Shown one piece after another: positions 1 to 10,317 of a stretch of 64,000 nucleotides of DNA. Every line of letters starts with the position of its first letter. Position 1 is the first letter of the stretch. Source of the stretch: Paenibacillus antri (GTDB lineage Bacteria; Bacillota; Bacilli; Paenibacillales; YIM-B00363); the NCBI RefSeq assembly GCF_005765165.1, contig NZ_VCIW01000008.1:1-64000 (forward strand). The letters run 5' to 3'. A program made the position numbers and the translations under genes. Under the pieces are notes generated by a model. The model searched no databases. It was given only the letters and a program-made list of their open reading frames with translations, and had not been told where the DNA came from.

Positions 1-84
1 CCCGAAGGACAAGATCCGCTCGACTTGCATGTATTAGGCACGCCGCCAGCGTTCGTCCTGAGCCAGGATCAAACTCTCCAAAAA
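1..84 (-). rRNA. rrs: 16S ribosomal RNA, 5' end (partial)
   Basis: On the minus strand this reads GAGAGTTTGATCCTGGCTCA and continues through the universal start of bacterial 16S rRNA (ACGAACGCTGGCGGCGTGCC, then the AATACATGCAAGTCGAGCGG block). The gene runs leftward out of the window, so only about 84 nt of its 5' end are present. The exact mature 5' end is uncertain by a few bases. Confidence 0.97.
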
Positions 85-222
85 GGGTAGTTCAATATGC
101 TGTGCTCATTACAAGCTAGCTTTATTTCTTTAAAAAGCATATGCGCTCATGTTCAGTTTTCAAGGAGCAAGCTTGTCTTACTCGGTGTTGCTTGTCCGAC
201 TCGCTCTCGCGGCCGGAAGACT

Positions 223-252
223 AATGTACCACATTCGTTCGTCTCATTTCAA
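223..252 (-). promoter_or_regulatory. rRNA promoter P2
   Basis: Minus-strand -35 TTGAAA (247-252) and -10 TACATT (223-228) with an 18-bp spacer. It is the nearer of two tandem sigma-A-like promoters for the rRNA operon, about 140 bp upstream of the mature 16S end. The leader between it and 16S contains TTGAAAACTGAACA, typical of Bacillales rRNA leaders and spacers. The assignment rests on motif match and position. Confidence 0.6.
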
Positions 253-305
253 CTGGTAATTCATAACAGTCTCGATGATGTCCTCCGTGCTTGCGGCGGA
301 TTCAT

Positions 306-334
306 AATATAACACCGCGGACAGCCCGCCACAA
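306..334 (-). promoter_or_regulatory. rRNA promoter P1
   Basis: Minus-strand -35 TTGTGG (329-334) and -10 TATATT (306-311) separated by exactly 17 bp, roughly 80 bp upstream of P2. Tandem promoters are the usual arrangement for rRNA operons of Bacillales. The 85-424 stretch otherwise holds only the leader and the terminator of the preceding gene; I see no protein gene in it. Confidence 0.6.
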
Positions 335-360
335 CCGCTAAATATTTCCGTCATAGCCCT

Positions 361-413
361 AGGAAATAAAACGGGCCGCCCCCGAAGCGAACGATCCGCT
401 TCGGAAGCAGCCC
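361..413 (-). terminator. Terminator of the SLH protein gene
   Basis: On the minus strand, just past the stop of the giant SLH gene, a 17-bp GC-rich stem with some G-U pairs (372-388 against 397-413, loop at about 389-396) is followed by GTTTTATTT. It separates that gene from the rRNA promoters. Confidence 0.75.
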
Positions 414-424
414 TCAACCATCGT

Positions 425-3400
425 CTATTGCCCGATGTCGCCGCGCCGCTCCATCAACCTCAGAATCATCGCGGCCCCTTGCGCCCTCGTCGACGCCGAC
501 GCCGGGGAGAATGCGCCGTCGCCCATTCCGTTCATCAAGCCGAGCTCGCGGGCGAGCTCGACGGCGCCGATCGCCCAAGCGGCGATATCCGCTCCGTCGC
601 GGAACGCGCCGACGCTGCCCTCGCGCGCGAGTCGATCGGCTGTCGACTTCGCTTGCGATTCCAGCCCTAGCGCCCGGACGATGAGCACGGCCATCTCCTC
701 GCGCGTTACCGCGTCGTCCGGCCGGAAGCGGCCGTCGCTGCCCTTCACGAGCCCGAGCGCCGCGGCGCGGGCGATGGCGTCGTAGTGCCATGCCCCGGCG
801 GGGACGTCGACGAACGTCGGGACGGCGTCCGGTTCGGCGTCGCCGTCTTCGCGGCGGACCAACGCTTCCACGAGGAGCTTGCCGAACTGCGCCCGCGTCA
901 GCGGCTGCTCCGGCCGGAACGAGCCGTCCTCGAAGCCGTCGACGACGAAGCGAGAGGCGAGCGCCTCGACGTCTCGCCGCGACCAGTGGCCGGACAGATC
1001 GGCGAACGTCTTCTCGGTCGACATGACAGCGTAGACGCCGAACGTCGTCAGCTCTACCGATAGCGTCGTCTTCTTCGAATCGAGTACGCCGCCGACATAT
1101 CGCCATGTACCGCCCTCCAAGCGGTAGATACCTAGCTTCCGCGGATCGATGTCCGCAGCCGCTGCAGCATCGTACTTCAGCGACAGCCCGAACGGCTGCC
1201 CCGTCGCGGCCATCGATCCGACGTCAAGCCGGTAAGCGTCGCTGTAGCCCGCGACGCGCTCGGGCAATGCAAGCGACTCAAGCGCGAGGCGGCCCGCCTT
1301 CAGCTTCCGCTCCGCGTCGAACGTCCCTGCGGCGAACCGCAGCTCGACGTTCCCATCGAAGCCGCTCCACGCCGTCGTCGCCGGACCGAACGTCGCTTCC
1401 TCTTCGTCGACCGCGTTCGTCGGCGGAGGCGGAGACGGTGGAGGCGACGGGTTACCGGATGAACCGCCCCCGTCTCCGCTCGGACCCGCAGTTCGGAACT
1501 GCACGACCGCCGCGTCTGACACGTTCCAATACGTATCCGCCGACACGAGCGTCGCCTCGTAGTCCGTCGAAGGCTGGAGCGATCGAAGCTCCGCCCTCCC
1601 GACGCCCTTCTCGATATACGTCGGCTCCGAATACGCGGCGTCGCCGACCTTGCGCCAAGCGACGATGAGGCTTCGGAAGTCGGCGTCCGCCGGATCCGTC
1701 CAGACGAGGTCCGCCCGATCGATGCCCACGTTCGTCGCGCGGGGCGAGCCGGCCGGCGCCGGCGGCGCCGCGTCCATCACGAGCTCCGGCTCGTCGACGG
1801 TCGCGCCGCGGACGATCGCGCCGTTCGAATCTTCGCCAGTCGGATTGATCGCGATCTTCACCTCGTACGCCGCGCCCGACTGCAGGCCGGTGATCGCCGC
1901 GAACCGAACGCCGACCGGCACCTCCACGCTTTGCTGCTGCGTAAACGAAGCGTCTGCGGAGGCTTTCCAGTATACCCGAATGCGGTCCGCCGCCGTCACT
2001 CCCGTCTCCTTCCACCGTATAAGCAGCTCCTTACGGCCGGAGACGGCTTCCGGCGCCTGAACCGTCAGCGGTCCCGACGCAGCGACCGTGCCCTCGTACG
2101 CCGTCTCCATCGCGACGGAGGCGTAGCTTACCGGCTTCGCGGATACCCGGACCGTGTACGCGGTGCCGACTTCCAAAGCCGCTTGGAAGCGGAACGTCCG
2201 GGCGACTTCCCGGCCGTCGGCCGTTTCCTCGGCGTCTACCGGAACCAGGACGCCGGGAACGTTCTCTCCGCCCTTGGCGAGAGCGACGTCCCCCGGCTCG
2301 AACGAATCGACGAGCATCGGCTTGCTGAACGTCAGCAAGGCGCCGTTCGCATAAGCGAGCAGCTCTTCGACCCGCGGCGTCTCGAGCGACGTCATCGGAA
2401 TGTTGACGTCGAAATGCGGCGGCAGCACCGTCAGCTCCTCGCTCTCCGCCGGGAGGTAGCCGTCCTTTTCGTACAACACCTTCCACTTGCCTTCGGGCAC
2501 ATCCCAGCCGTACTTCCCGTTCGCGTCCGTATAGAGCGGATTCGCTTGACCGTACCAATCCGCGTCCCACGGGCTCCACGAACCGTCCTGCGGATCTTGA
2601 TACAGGATCGTAGCTTTCACGCCTTCCAGACGATTCGACGCGACGGCTTCGTACACGTATCCGCTCGGGTCCCAAATCCAGACCGGATCGGCCACTTTAT
2701 CCTCGTTCTTCGGCTTATCGTCTTCGTCCTCCGGAGGCTCCTTGCAGCGATCGATCGCACCGGCCGCGGCCATATCGTCGCGCCACTTCTTATTTTCCTC
2801 GAAGTCTTTCTTGAGGTAATCGAGATCCTCCTGCCACGTCGCTTTCGCCGAATCGCCTAGAATCGTCAGGGCGCTCGCAAAGACGAGTCCTCCGACCCCG
2901 GCCGTTACGACGCCCGCCACCAAGCCGAGTCCGGCGGTAATTTGTTTCAAGACCAGCATCTCATGCGCCCGTTCGAAAATGCGCTCGGTCTCCTTAATAT
3001 AATGGTTGACCGAGGGCGCGTGACATTCGCTGTTGATGACTTGGTTCTGGAAGTCGAGCAGCTGATCCGCGTAATCGGTGAAGTCGAGGGCGTCCTCCAC
3101 GTACCCTTTGGCCGCGTTCAAGTGACCCAAGACGCCTGTCAGCTTGCTCTCCGGCGAGACGAAGCTCATCACGTTCATGACATGATCCGTGTTGATCTGG
3201 TCCCCCGCGAGCTTCGCTTCGGCGGCGAACGACTTGAAGGCGAGCTGCGCCTCCCGCGTCATCGCGCTCGTCGGGACGATGCTGGAGAAGGTCACCGCTC
3301 CCGCGGCCGGATTTTTCTCCACGGTAAAGTTCGTATATGACGAAGTCGGCCCTTCGATGCCCTTGAGCGAGAGACGCGCGTAGGCGATTGACCCGTCCGG

Positions 3401-6400
3401 GAATGTCATCTTGAACGCCGGGGAATGGAAGAAGCCGTCGGCCGCCCCCGTTCCGAACGCCTCCGCCGTCTCCGCTTCGGTCGCCCGAGCGAACGTCGTA
3501 TCCGCGAAGCCGCCCGTCATCTCGCTTCGGCCGTATTTGCTCCACTGCTCCGCCGTCGGAGGCATTCTCGCCTCGACCGGCTTCGGCGCGACGTCGTACG
3601 TGACGTAGATTCCCGTCTTCAGCGAGTGATTCGGGATGAGGTAGCCGCTGAATTCTTTCGTCTGCCCTGTCCGCCTCGCCGGAATCGGCGTGTCGCCGAC
3701 CCAGAAGGTCACGTTCGAGACGCGGTCGGCTTCGTTGATTTCCGCGTCCAGAAACAACGGCATGCCCGGCACGATCACGTACGGAAACTTCGAGACGCCC
3801 TTCGACGGATCGAGCGTCACGACCCGCCCGTCGGATTGCTGCATCGTCACGCCCTCGACGACCGCATGCGTTTCGTCGACGGACACCCGGACGATCTCGG
3901 ATTGCAGCGTGCCGCCTTCCGCGGCGACCTTCGCCTGGAGCCCGTAGACCGGGCTCTCCCGCCAGATCGCCGACTCCGGCTTCGTCGGCAGCGACACCGT
4001 CGTCCCCCAGAAACCGCCCGGCGACGCCTCCGCGACGCCGACCGTCTCCCGGTCGGCGAAGATCGTCACTTGGCTGCCGGCCGGCGCCCGTCCGCTGACG
4101 TAGATATCCTGCGAAGCGGACAGTCGCGGCGCTTCCAGCGTGACGGCGACGGGCGTCAGGAAGACGCTGCCGACCGTCTCCTCCCGAGGCTCCGTCTCGT
4201 TCGCTAGCCGGAAGCTCATGCCAAGCCGCGCCTCCGCCCGCGTCGCGAACGACGCCGCCAGCTTCAGCCGGTACGTTACGGAGCCCGGACGCTGCCGGTC
4301 GACCGCCCCGATCGGCACGAGGTACCGCCCGTCGGACTGCTTCGCCGGCGAGACGACGGCGCCGTTCCAGACGACGCTGTCCTCCTGCAGCGTCGCGCCG
4401 GCCGGGACGTCGAGGACGAGGCTCGCTTCGGCGGCGTTCTGGCTCGCATCGAGCCGGTAGCTGCCGCGCAGCGTGACGATTTCGCCCGGCGATACTTCGT
4501 TCTTCGCATGCAGCGCGTTGCCATCCCTCCCGAAGAACGCGAAGGTCTGCGCAGGAATCGCGATCGACGGAATTTCGACGATCTTGCCTTCTTCGACCGT
4601 GACCTCGCGGGTTACCCGCTTATAGCCGCCGGCCCGAGCGCGTTCCGTGAAATCCACTCGGAACTCTCCTGCTTGCGAGAGTCGGAAGGAATACGTTCCG
4701 CCGGCTTGGAACTGCAAGGGTCCGACATAACTCCAAGCGCTCCCTGTCCGACGATATACCGTTCCGGTCAGATTCGCGAAGTCCGTCACCCCGTCGATTC
4801 GTCCGACGATCCGCCCTCTCTCCGTCAGCTCCAGCCTCGCCGTGCCGTTGCGATTGTCGTCCAACGCCGCAGTCGTGCATACGCGGGAGTAATCGTCGAA
4901 CAACCCTTTCGAGCATACGTTAAGCACATCTCCAGGGGACGCTTCGAGTGGAATCCGGTTGTTGCCGCCGATCCAAGCATTGGCATAGACCCCTTCTTTC
5001 CCCCCTGTCGCCGTAATGCCGTAATCGACGGCTTGGCGCCAGTCGTCCACCGGCAGCCGTCTGGACGCTTCGTCTAGCGGCGTATATTGGAGATGAATCG
5101 TAAGGTATCCACTTCCTCGGTCCGTGACCCGCAGCGGCTGCTCGAGGTCCGTCCCTTCGCCGATGCGAATCGCGACGGGACTCGTCGCCATCTGGTACGA
5201 CGGCGGTCCTTTCTTCTCGACGCGGAGCGTATAATCGCCGCTCGGTCCCCTCAGAACATAAGCGCCCTGCGCGTCGGTTTCGACCTTATTCTCGATGCTG
5301 TTTTTCAAAACGAGATACACGGTCGCGCCGGCCACTGGCTGCCCGCTCTGATCGGTAACGACGCCGCGAACGGCGCCGTCCGGCCGCAGCGCCGCCGATA
5401 CGGCGAGCTCATTCGCCCCGGGCGTCAGCGTCACGCGCCGTTCCTCAGGCGTCTCGTAAGCCGCCGGAACGTCGAACCGAACGATGATGTCCTCCTCGGC
5501 GTACCGCGCGGCGCGCATCCGGTAGCCGTAATCAGCTTCCCATCGAGCCGTCTCGAGACGCTTGCCGTTCGCGTCGTAAAACTTGATCGCGGCATCTTTG
5601 ATCTCTTCTTCGCCCGGCGTCGTCAGCTTCACCGCGAGCGTTGCGGAAGGCTTCGGCGACAAAGCCGCCTCGGCGCGTCCGCCGCTCTTCACTTCGATCT
5701 CCGCCCGCTCGCGGAGCGTCACGCCCCGAGCGTCGATCAATTCGATCGCGTAGACGGCAGGTCCCGGCAGCGGAATCGTCGCTTCCGGGGTTTCGCCGAG
5801 GCGAACCCCGCCCTCGTATCGAAGGTTTTCGCTTTTGCTCTTGAGCCGCACCCAGCTTCCCTTCATCTGACCAGCGTAAGCGCCCGTCAGCTTCACCGTC
5901 GCCTCCCCCGCGATCTTCAGCGGGAAGCCGGACGGGTCCGCCTCGGCCGATACTTCGGGCGCTCCGACCTGTTCGGCGCGAATCGCCAAGACGTCCGTCG
6001 CTCCTTCCGGCGGCGCGAACGCCGCACGGTAGACGCCGGGCTGCGACGCGTCCTCCGTCATCGGCAGCGTCGCGGTCTTCTCGCCTTCCGACGACGATGC
6101 GTACCGGACGACGGCCTGCGCTTCGAGGCCGGGCGTGCCGAACGCCAGAATCGCGACGCTCGCGCCCAGCGGGAGCTGCCCGCCGATCCGGTTCGGATGC
6201 GACCAGGCGACCGTCGAAAGCTGCGATTCCGGCTGCTCCGCGTCGGTGCACGGCCCTTCGAAGCAGGCGATATGAATGCTGCTGCCTTCGCCTTCGCCCA
6301 TGAGGAACGCCGCCCGGCTGCCGTCGCCGCTCAGGAACGGGGCGGTTACCGATTTCGCTCGGTTACCGATATACGTCCACTCCTCCGCGACGCGGTCGTA

Positions 6401-8167
6401 CCGAATCGAACCGCGGTCCGAATCGAACGGCTGCGTGCTCGGACTTCCCGGCGTTCGATTGTAATACGAGAAGGCGACGTATCTGCCGTCCGCGCTGATC
6501 TGCGGCTCCCCGAGCCCTAGATTCAAGCCTTGACCGAGATGAGAGGCGATCGATTCCGTCGTTCCCGACCGTCGGTCGTGGACGTATACGCGAATGTCCC
6601 GGTACCCGACGCCCCCTTGCAGCGCGATCGTTTGACCGTCCTGGGACAGCGAAACGTGCATCGCGCTGACGAGCTCATCGTCCCCGAACGGCACCGGAAC
6701 ATATTCCAGCGCGTTCGTGCGGGTATCGTACACGTACAAGCGGCGAACCGCATCGTCCTGCCAGCCCGGCATATTCGAAGCCGACGTCAGGAACGCCGCG
6801 TACCGGCCGTCGCCGCTGATCGCGGGCGACGAGCTGAAGTCGTTCGCGATATCGCCTTCGTTCGTCTTGCTGATCAGCTTCACCGTCTTCGTCGGTCGAT
6901 GATATAAGAAGATGTCGGTATGCTCGTTGTCGTCTTCCTCTACGATCTTATTCGAATCGCTCTCGAAGACGAGCCACTCCCCGTCGTCGCTCATCGCCAG
7001 ATGCCTCGGATCGACCGCCCACACCGGCAATACGGTATCGGAGTATCCGGTCGTTCCGTCGTAAATATACAGGTCCGGATTGGTGACCAACATCACCCGG
7101 GTCGCGTACGCGACGAACCGTCCGTCTCCGGACATCGCGTACAGTCCGTCTTGCACATACTGGCGCGGGTCGGATAAGTTTTGAGGCAGGCTCCCGATCC
7201 GCTTGTAGCGCTTCGCCGGGTCCTCTTCCAAAACATCGTACGTATAGACGCCATATAAGCTGTTCGACGTCGTCGCATCCGGCAGCGTGTACAGACGCGC
7301 AATGAATGCCGCTTTCGTGCCGGCCTTGTTCAACATCGGAGAATAGATGCCCTGATTGTATCCGGCGTGCTCCGGTACCGACGCCGCCTCTGCCGAGTAG
7401 CGGTGGAACGTCCCGGCCCGCATGCGCATGGACTGTTCGCTTCGATTGCCGGCCCGGTCGACCGCATAGATCTCGTACTGGAACAATCCGGTCTCCGGCA
7501 AGCCGGCGTCCAAGTAAAATAAATCCCGAGTCTCCCCTAGCTTCGCGCCGTCTCGGAACACCTCGTACCGATCCACGGTCGAATCCCGCGAATACGAGCC
7601 GTCCGGATTCGGTTCCCGCTCATACGGCGAATCCCACTGAAGCAAAATCTGATCGTACGCGGGGTTGGTCCACCCCTTGGACTCCGGCTCCATCGGCTTC
7701 GTCTCGTCGAATTCCACGAACTGCGACGCGGACGCCGGACTCGTCAGTCCATCCTTCTCCGCCGTCGCATAGAATTCGTACACCCCGGTCCCGCTCCATA
7801 ACGACGCTCCCGTTTCGAACGAGCCGATGTCGCCGTACACCGCTTCGGTGACGTAGACGCTGCCGCTCTCTTGAACGGCGCCGTCCTTGCGGTAGTAAAT
7901 CCGGACCGTCGACTCCAGCGGCGCCGTCCCCCGAATCTCGACTTCGGAAAACGCGACCGCGCTCGGCATCGGCTCGAGCGCCGGCGCGGACAGCGTCCCG
8001 TCCGAGAGCGCCGGCGTCTCGATCTCGCCGAGCAGCTGCGCGACCGTCTCGGGCGGCGGCGCCGGTGGTTCGTCGCCCGCTCGAATCGGTACGGCGGGCG
8101 CCGTCGACGTCGCCAGGACGGACGCGATGACCGCGGCCCATATCGTCTTGCGTATTCTTCGCTTCAC
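425..8167 (-). CDS. Giant secreted SLH-domain protein with beta-propeller and Ig/FN3 modules
   Basis: A 2580-aa exported surface protein. GTG start at 8167 is preceded by GAGGAGG, and residues 1-30 form a Sec signal peptide (KRR, hydrophobic core, Ala-rich cleavage region). Approximate order: Ig/FN3-like segments (50-260), TolB/WD40-like propeller repeats of the SGDGRY type (270-640), several Ig-like regions, a carboxypeptidase-regulatory/CNA-B-like fold (about 935-1010), long beta-rich regions, a Big5-like segment (near 1970), two FN3 domains (about 2060-2260), a Pro/Gly/Ser linker (PPPSPPPP) and three C-terminal SLH repeats (about 2385-2570, with TRAQ/TREE signatures). SLH repeats bind pyruvylated secondary cell-wall polymer, so the protein should be displayed on the surface. 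No enzymatic domain is evident; adhesion or substrate binding is inference. It is monocistronic. Confidence 0.9.
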   Translation of the reverse strand: MKRRIRKTIWAAVIASVLATSTAPAVPIRAGDEPPAPPPETVAQLLGEIETPALSDGTLSAPALEPMPSAVAFSEVEIRGTAPLESTVRIYYRKDGAVQESGSVYVTEAVYGDIGSFETGASLWSGTGVYEFYATAEKDGLTSPASASQFVEFDETKPMEPESKGWTNPAYDQILLQWDSPYEREPNPDGSYSRDSTVDRYEVFRDGAKLGETRDLFYLDAGLPETGLFQYEIYAVDRAGNRSEQSMRMRAGTFHRYSAEAASVPEHAGYNQGIYSPMLNKAGTKAAFIARLYTLPDATTSNSLYGVYTYDVLEEDPAKRYKRIGSLPQNLSDPRQYVQDGLYAMSGDGRFVAYATRVMLVTNPDLYIYDGTTGYSDTVLPVWAVDPRHLAMSDDGEWLVFESDSNKIVEEDDNEHTDIFLYHRPTKTVKLISKTNEGDIANDFSSSPAISGDGRYAAFLTSASNMPGWQDDAVRRLYVYDTRTNALEYVPVPFGDDELVSAMHVSLSQDGQTIALQGGVGYRDIRVYVHDRRSGTTESIASHLGQGLNLGLGEPQISADGRYVAFSYYNRTPGSPSTQPFDSDRGSIRYDRVAEEWTYIGNRAKSVTAPFLSGDGSRAAFLMGEGEGSSIHIACFEGPCTDAEQPESQLSTVAWSHPNRIGGQLPLGASVAILAFGTPGLEAQAVVRYASSSEGEKTATLPMTEDASQPGVYRAAFAPPEGATDVLAIRAEQVGAPEVSAEADPSGFPLKIAGEATVKLTGAYAGQMKGSWVRLKSKSENLRYEGGVRLGETPEATIPLPGPAVYAIELIDARGVTLRERAEIEVKSGGRAEAALSPKPSATLAVKLTTPGEEEIKDAAIKFYDANGKRLETARWEADYGYRMRAARYAEEDIIVRFDVPAAYETPEERRVTLTPGANELAVSAALRPDGAVRGVVTDQSGQPVAGATVYLVLKNSIENKVETDAQGAYVLRGPSGDYTLRVEKKGPPSYQMATSPVAIRIGEGTDLEQPLRVTDRGSGYLTIHLQYTPLDEASRRLPVDDWRQAVDYGITATGGKEGVYANAWIGGNNRIPLEASPGDVLNVCSKGLFDDYSRVCTTAALDDNRNGTARLELTERGRIVGRIDGVTDFANLTGTVYRRTGSAWSYVGPLQFQAGGTYSFRLSQAGEFRVDFTERARAGGYKRVTREVTVEEGKIVEIPSIAIPAQTFAFFGRDGNALHAKNEVSPGEIVTLRGSYRLDASQNAAEASLVLDVPAGATLQEDSVVWNGAVVSPAKQSDGRYLVPIGAVDRQRPGSVTYRLKLAASFATRAEARLGMSFRLANETEPREETVGSVFLTPVAVTLEAPRLSASQDIYVSGRAPAGSQVTIFADRETVGVAEASPGGFWGTTVSLPTKPESAIWRESPVYGLQAKVAAEGGTLQSEIVRVSVDETHAVVEGVTMQQSDGRVVTLDPSKGVSKFPYVIVPGMPLFLDAEINEADRVSNVTFWVGDTPIPARRTGQTKEFSGYLIPNHSLKTGIYVTYDVAPKPVEARMPPTAEQWSKYGRSEMTGGFADTTFARATEAETAEAFGTGAADGFFHSPAFKMTFPDGSIAYARLSLKGIEGPTSSYTNFTVEKNPAAGAVTFSSIVPTSAMTREAQLAFKSFAAEAKLAGDQINTDHVMNVMSFVSPESKLTGVLGHLNAAKGYVEDALDFTDYADQLLDFQNQVINSECHAPSVNHYIKETERIFERAHEMLVLKQITAGLGLVAGVVTAGVGGLVFASALTILGDSAKATWQEDLDYLKKDFEENKKWRDDMAAAGAIDRCKEPPEDEDDKPKNEDKVADPVWIWDPSGYVYEAVASNRLEGVKATILYQDPQDGSWSPWDADWYGQANPLYTDANGKYGWDVPEGKWKVLYEKDGYLPAESEELTVLPPHFDVNIPMTSLETPRVEELLAYANGALLTFSKPMLVDSFEPGDVALAKGGENVPGVLVPVDAEETADGREVARTFRFQAALEVGTAYTVRVSAKPVSYASVAMETAYEGTVAASGPLTVQAPEAVSGRKELLIRWKETGVTAADRIRVYWKASADASFTQQQSVEVPVGVRFAAITGLQSGAAYEVKIAINPTGEDSNGAIVRGATVDEPELVMDAAPPAPAGSPRATNVGIDRADLVWTDPADADFRSLIVAWRKVGDAAYSEPTYIEKGVGRAELRSLQPSTDYEATLVSADTYWNVSDAAVVQFRTAGPSGDGGGSSGNPSPPPSPPPPTNAVDEEEATFGPATTAWSGFDGNVELRFAAGTFDAERKLKAGRLALESLALPERVAGYSDAYRLDVGSMAATGQPFGLSLKYDAAAAADIDPRKLGIYRLEGGTWRYVGGVLDSKKTTLSVELTTFGVYAVMSTEKTFADLSGHWSRRDVEALASRFVVDGFEDGSFRPEQPLTRAQFGKLLVEALVRREDGDAEPDAVPTFVDVPAGAWHYDAIARAAALGLVKGSDGRFRPDDAVTREEMAVLIVRALGLESQAKSTADRLAREGSVGAFRDGADIAAWAIGAVELARELGLMNGMGDGAFSPASASTRAQGAAMILRLMERRGDIGQ

Positions 8168-8240
8168 GTGGCAAGCTCCTCCTCGTTCCTCGTTCCTCGT
8201 AAGAAACCGTAAACTACGTTCATTCTAACGAGAGCTCCCC

Positions 8241-8278
8241 TATGACAATCGTGACGGTTTGTCACGACTGTAGTCATA
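8241..8278. promoter_or_regulatory. Nested inverted repeat upstream of the SLH gene
   Basis: Two concentric inverted repeats lie 75-110 bp upstream of the SLH gene start: an inner TCGTGAC-GGTTT-GTCACGA (8249-8267) and an outer TATGAC (8241-8246) matched by GTCATA (8273-8278). It could be an operator or a transcribed hairpin; the protein that binds it is unknown. Confidence 0.4.
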
Positions 8279-8319
8279 GAAGACCAAAGAAGGAGTCGCT
8301 ATAGAGCGATAGTCTCAAC

Positions 8320-8359
8320 AAAAAAAGACCGATAGGGCGACTATCGCCCCATCGGTCTT
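8320..8359 (-). terminator. htpG terminator
   Basis: Minus-strand stem AAGACCGATGGGGCGA paired with TCGCCCTATCGGTCTT around a 3-nt loop, followed by seven T residues. It lies directly after the htpG stop codon. Confidence 0.9.
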
Positions 8360-8370
8360 CCTCTTCCCGC

Positions 8371-10251
8371 TTATACCATAACTTTGCAAATATCGTTCGT
8401 GAACGCGACCGGATCCTGCACCGGCAGCCCTTCGATCAGGAGCGCCTGGTTGTAGAGCAGGTTCGTGTACAGGTTCAGCTTCTCCTTGTCGTTCGCGTGC
8501 GCGGCTTTCAACGAAGCGTACACGGGATGGTTCATATTGATTTCGAGCACCTTCTCGGCTTGGACGTTCTGTCCGCCGTTCGGCATCGCGTTCAGCACCT
8601 TCTCCATCTCGATCGTAATTTCGCCTTCCGTGGAGAGGCACACCGGATGGGACTTCAGCCGCTTCGACGCCTTCACCTTCTTGACCTTGTCGGACAAGAG
8701 GCCTTGCATGTACTCGAACAGCTCCTTCGCTTCGTCCGTTTCCTTCGCCGCGTCTTCGCTCGCGTCCGGCTCGATGCCGAGATCGCCGCTCGATACCGAC
8801 TTGAACTCCTTGTCCTTGTACTTCTGGAGCATCTTGATCGCGAACTCGTCGATCTCCTCCGTGAAGTACAGCAGCTCGTAGCCCTTGTCCGTCACGAGCT
8901 CCGCCTGCGGCAGCTTCTCGATGCGCTCGATGGAATCGCCCGTCGCGTAATAGATGAACTTCTGATCTTCCGGCATGCGGGAGACGTATTCGTCGAGCGT
9001 TACGAGCTTCTTCTCCTTCGAGGAGTGGAACATCAGCAGATCCTGCAGGTCGTCCTTATGCGCGCCGTAGTCGCTGTACGCGCCGAACTTCAGCTGACGG
9101 CCGAACGCCTTGTAGAACTCCTCGTACTTCTCGCGCTCGTCCTTCAAGAGGGAGAGGAGCGCGCTCTTGATTTTGTTCTTGATGTTCTTCGCGATCAGCT
9201 TCAGCTGGCGGTCGTGCTGCAGCATCTCGCGGGAGATGTTGAGCGACAAGTCTTCCGAGTCGACCATGCCCTTCACGAAGCTGAAGTAGTCCGGCAGCAG
9301 GTCGCCGCACTTGTTCATGATGAGCACGCCGTTGGAGTAGAGCTCGAGACCCTTTTCGTATTCCTTGGTGTAGTAATCGAACGGCGTCTGGCCCGGGATG
9401 AAAAGGATTGCGTTATACACGACCGCGCCGTCGGCGCTGACGTGCAGATGCTTGATCGGCTTGTCGAAGCCGTAGCGCTTCTCGAAGTAGAAGTTCTCGT
9501 AGTCTTCGTCCTTCAGCTCGTTCTTGTTCTTGCGCCAGATCGGCACTTGGCTGTTGACGGTCTGCTCCTCCGTAACGTCTTCCCATTCGTTCTCCGCGCC
9601 TTCCTTCTTCTTGCTGCGCGTGACGTCCATCTTGATCGGGTAGCGAATGAAGTCGGAGTACTTCTTAACGATGTTTTGCAGGCGGTACGTCTCGAGGAAC
9701 TCGTCGTAATTGTCGTCCTCGGTGTTCGGCTTGATCTTCAGCACGATGTCCGTGCCGACCGTCGCCTTCGTTCCGGGTTCGACCGTATAGCCGTCGGCGC
9801 CTTTGGAATTCCACACATACGCCTCGTCGCTGCCGAGCGCGCGGCTCGTCACCGTCACCTCGTCCGCGACCATGAACGCCGAGTAGAAGCCTACGCCGAA
9901 TTGACCGATAATGTTGTGGCCGTCTTTCAGTTCGTTCTCCTGCTTGAAGGCCAACGATCCGCTCTTCGCGATGACGCCGAGGTTGTTCTCGAGGTCTTCT
10001 TTCGTCATGCCGATGCCGGTATCCGAAATCGTCAGCGTGCGATTGTCCTTGTCCGGCGTTATCTTAATGTAGTAATCCTCTTGGTTGAACGTCAGCGAGT
10101 CGTCCGAAAGAGCCTTGTAATAAATCTTGTCGATCGCGTCGCTGGCGTTGGAGATCAATTCTCTTAGGAAAATCTCTTTCTGCGTATAGATGGAGTTGAT
10201 CATCATCTCCAACAGACGCTTGGATTCCGCCTTAAACTGCTTCTTAGCCAT
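8371..10251 (-). CDS. htpG: Molecular chaperone HtpG (Hsp90)
   Basis: A 626-aa bacterial Hsp90, the cytosolic ATP-dependent homodimeric chaperone. The N-terminal GHKL ATPase domain shows the family motifs: [18 protein letters not shown] and [11 protein letters not shown]. The middle domain carries [12 protein letters not shown], and the C-terminal dimerisation domain follows. The start at 10251 (ATG, beginning MAKKQFK) has GGAGGG upstream; an in-frame GTG 18 nt earlier (10269) is less likely because that ribosome binding site would fall inside the coding sequence. It is transcribed from its own promoter inside the preceding gene and carries a perfect CIRCE operator in its 5' region, indicating HrcA heat-shock control. 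Confidence 0.97.
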   Translation of the reverse strand: MAKKQFKAESKRLLEMMINSIYTQKEIFLRELISNASDAIDKIYYKALSDDSLTFNQEDYYIKITPDKDNRTLTISDTGIGMTKEDLENNLGVIAKSGSLAFKQENELKDGHNIIGQFGVGFYSAFMVADEVTVTSRALGSDEAYVWNSKGADGYTVEPGTKATVGTDIVLKIKPNTEDDNYDEFLETYRLQNIVKKYSDFIRYPIKMDVTRSKKKEGAENEWEDVTEEQTVNSQVPIWRKNKNELKDEDYENFYFEKRYGFDKPIKHLHVSADGAVVYNAILFIPGQTPFDYYTKEYEKGLELYSNGVLIMNKCGDLLPDYFSFVKGMVDSEDLSLNISREMLQHDRQLKLIAKNIKNKIKSALLSLLKDEREKYEEFYKAFGRQLKFGAYSDYGAHKDDLQDLLMFHSSKEKKLVTLDEYVSRMPEDQKFIYYATGDSIERIEKLPQAELVTDKGYELLYFTEEIDEFAIKMLQKYKDKEFKSVSSGDLGIEPDASEDAAKETDEAKELFEYMQGLLSDKVKKVKASKRLKSHPVCLSTEGEITIEMEKVLNAMPNGGQNVQAEKVLEINMNHPVYASLKAAHANDKEKLNLYTNLLYNQALLIEGLPVQDPVAFTNDICKVMV

Positions 10252-10290
10252 CCGTTCGGTTCCCTCCACATCGATTCTGCCGCGTAATGA

Positions 10291-10317
10291 TTAGCACTCT
10301 ATTGAACTGAGTGCTAA
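10291..10317. promoter_or_regulatory. CIRCE operator (HrcA binding site) for htpG
   Basis: Perfect match to the CIRCE inverted repeat: TTAGCACTC, 9-bp spacer, GAGTGCTAA. It sits 40 bp upstream of the htpG ATG. Its upstream arm (in the direction of htpG transcription) contains the TAG stop codon (10314-10316) of the preceding TPR gene. HrcA is the known repressor of CIRCE genes such as groESL and dnaK. Confidence 0.95.

Noticed and set aside
97-312. 71-aa open frame in the rRNA leader
   Set aside because: It overlaps both rRNA promoters on the opposite strand and has no ribosome binding site.
8497-10167. 556-aa open frame on the plus strand opposite htpG
   Set aside because: Antisense shadow of htpG with low-complexity Leu/Val/Arg composition and no ribosome binding site.
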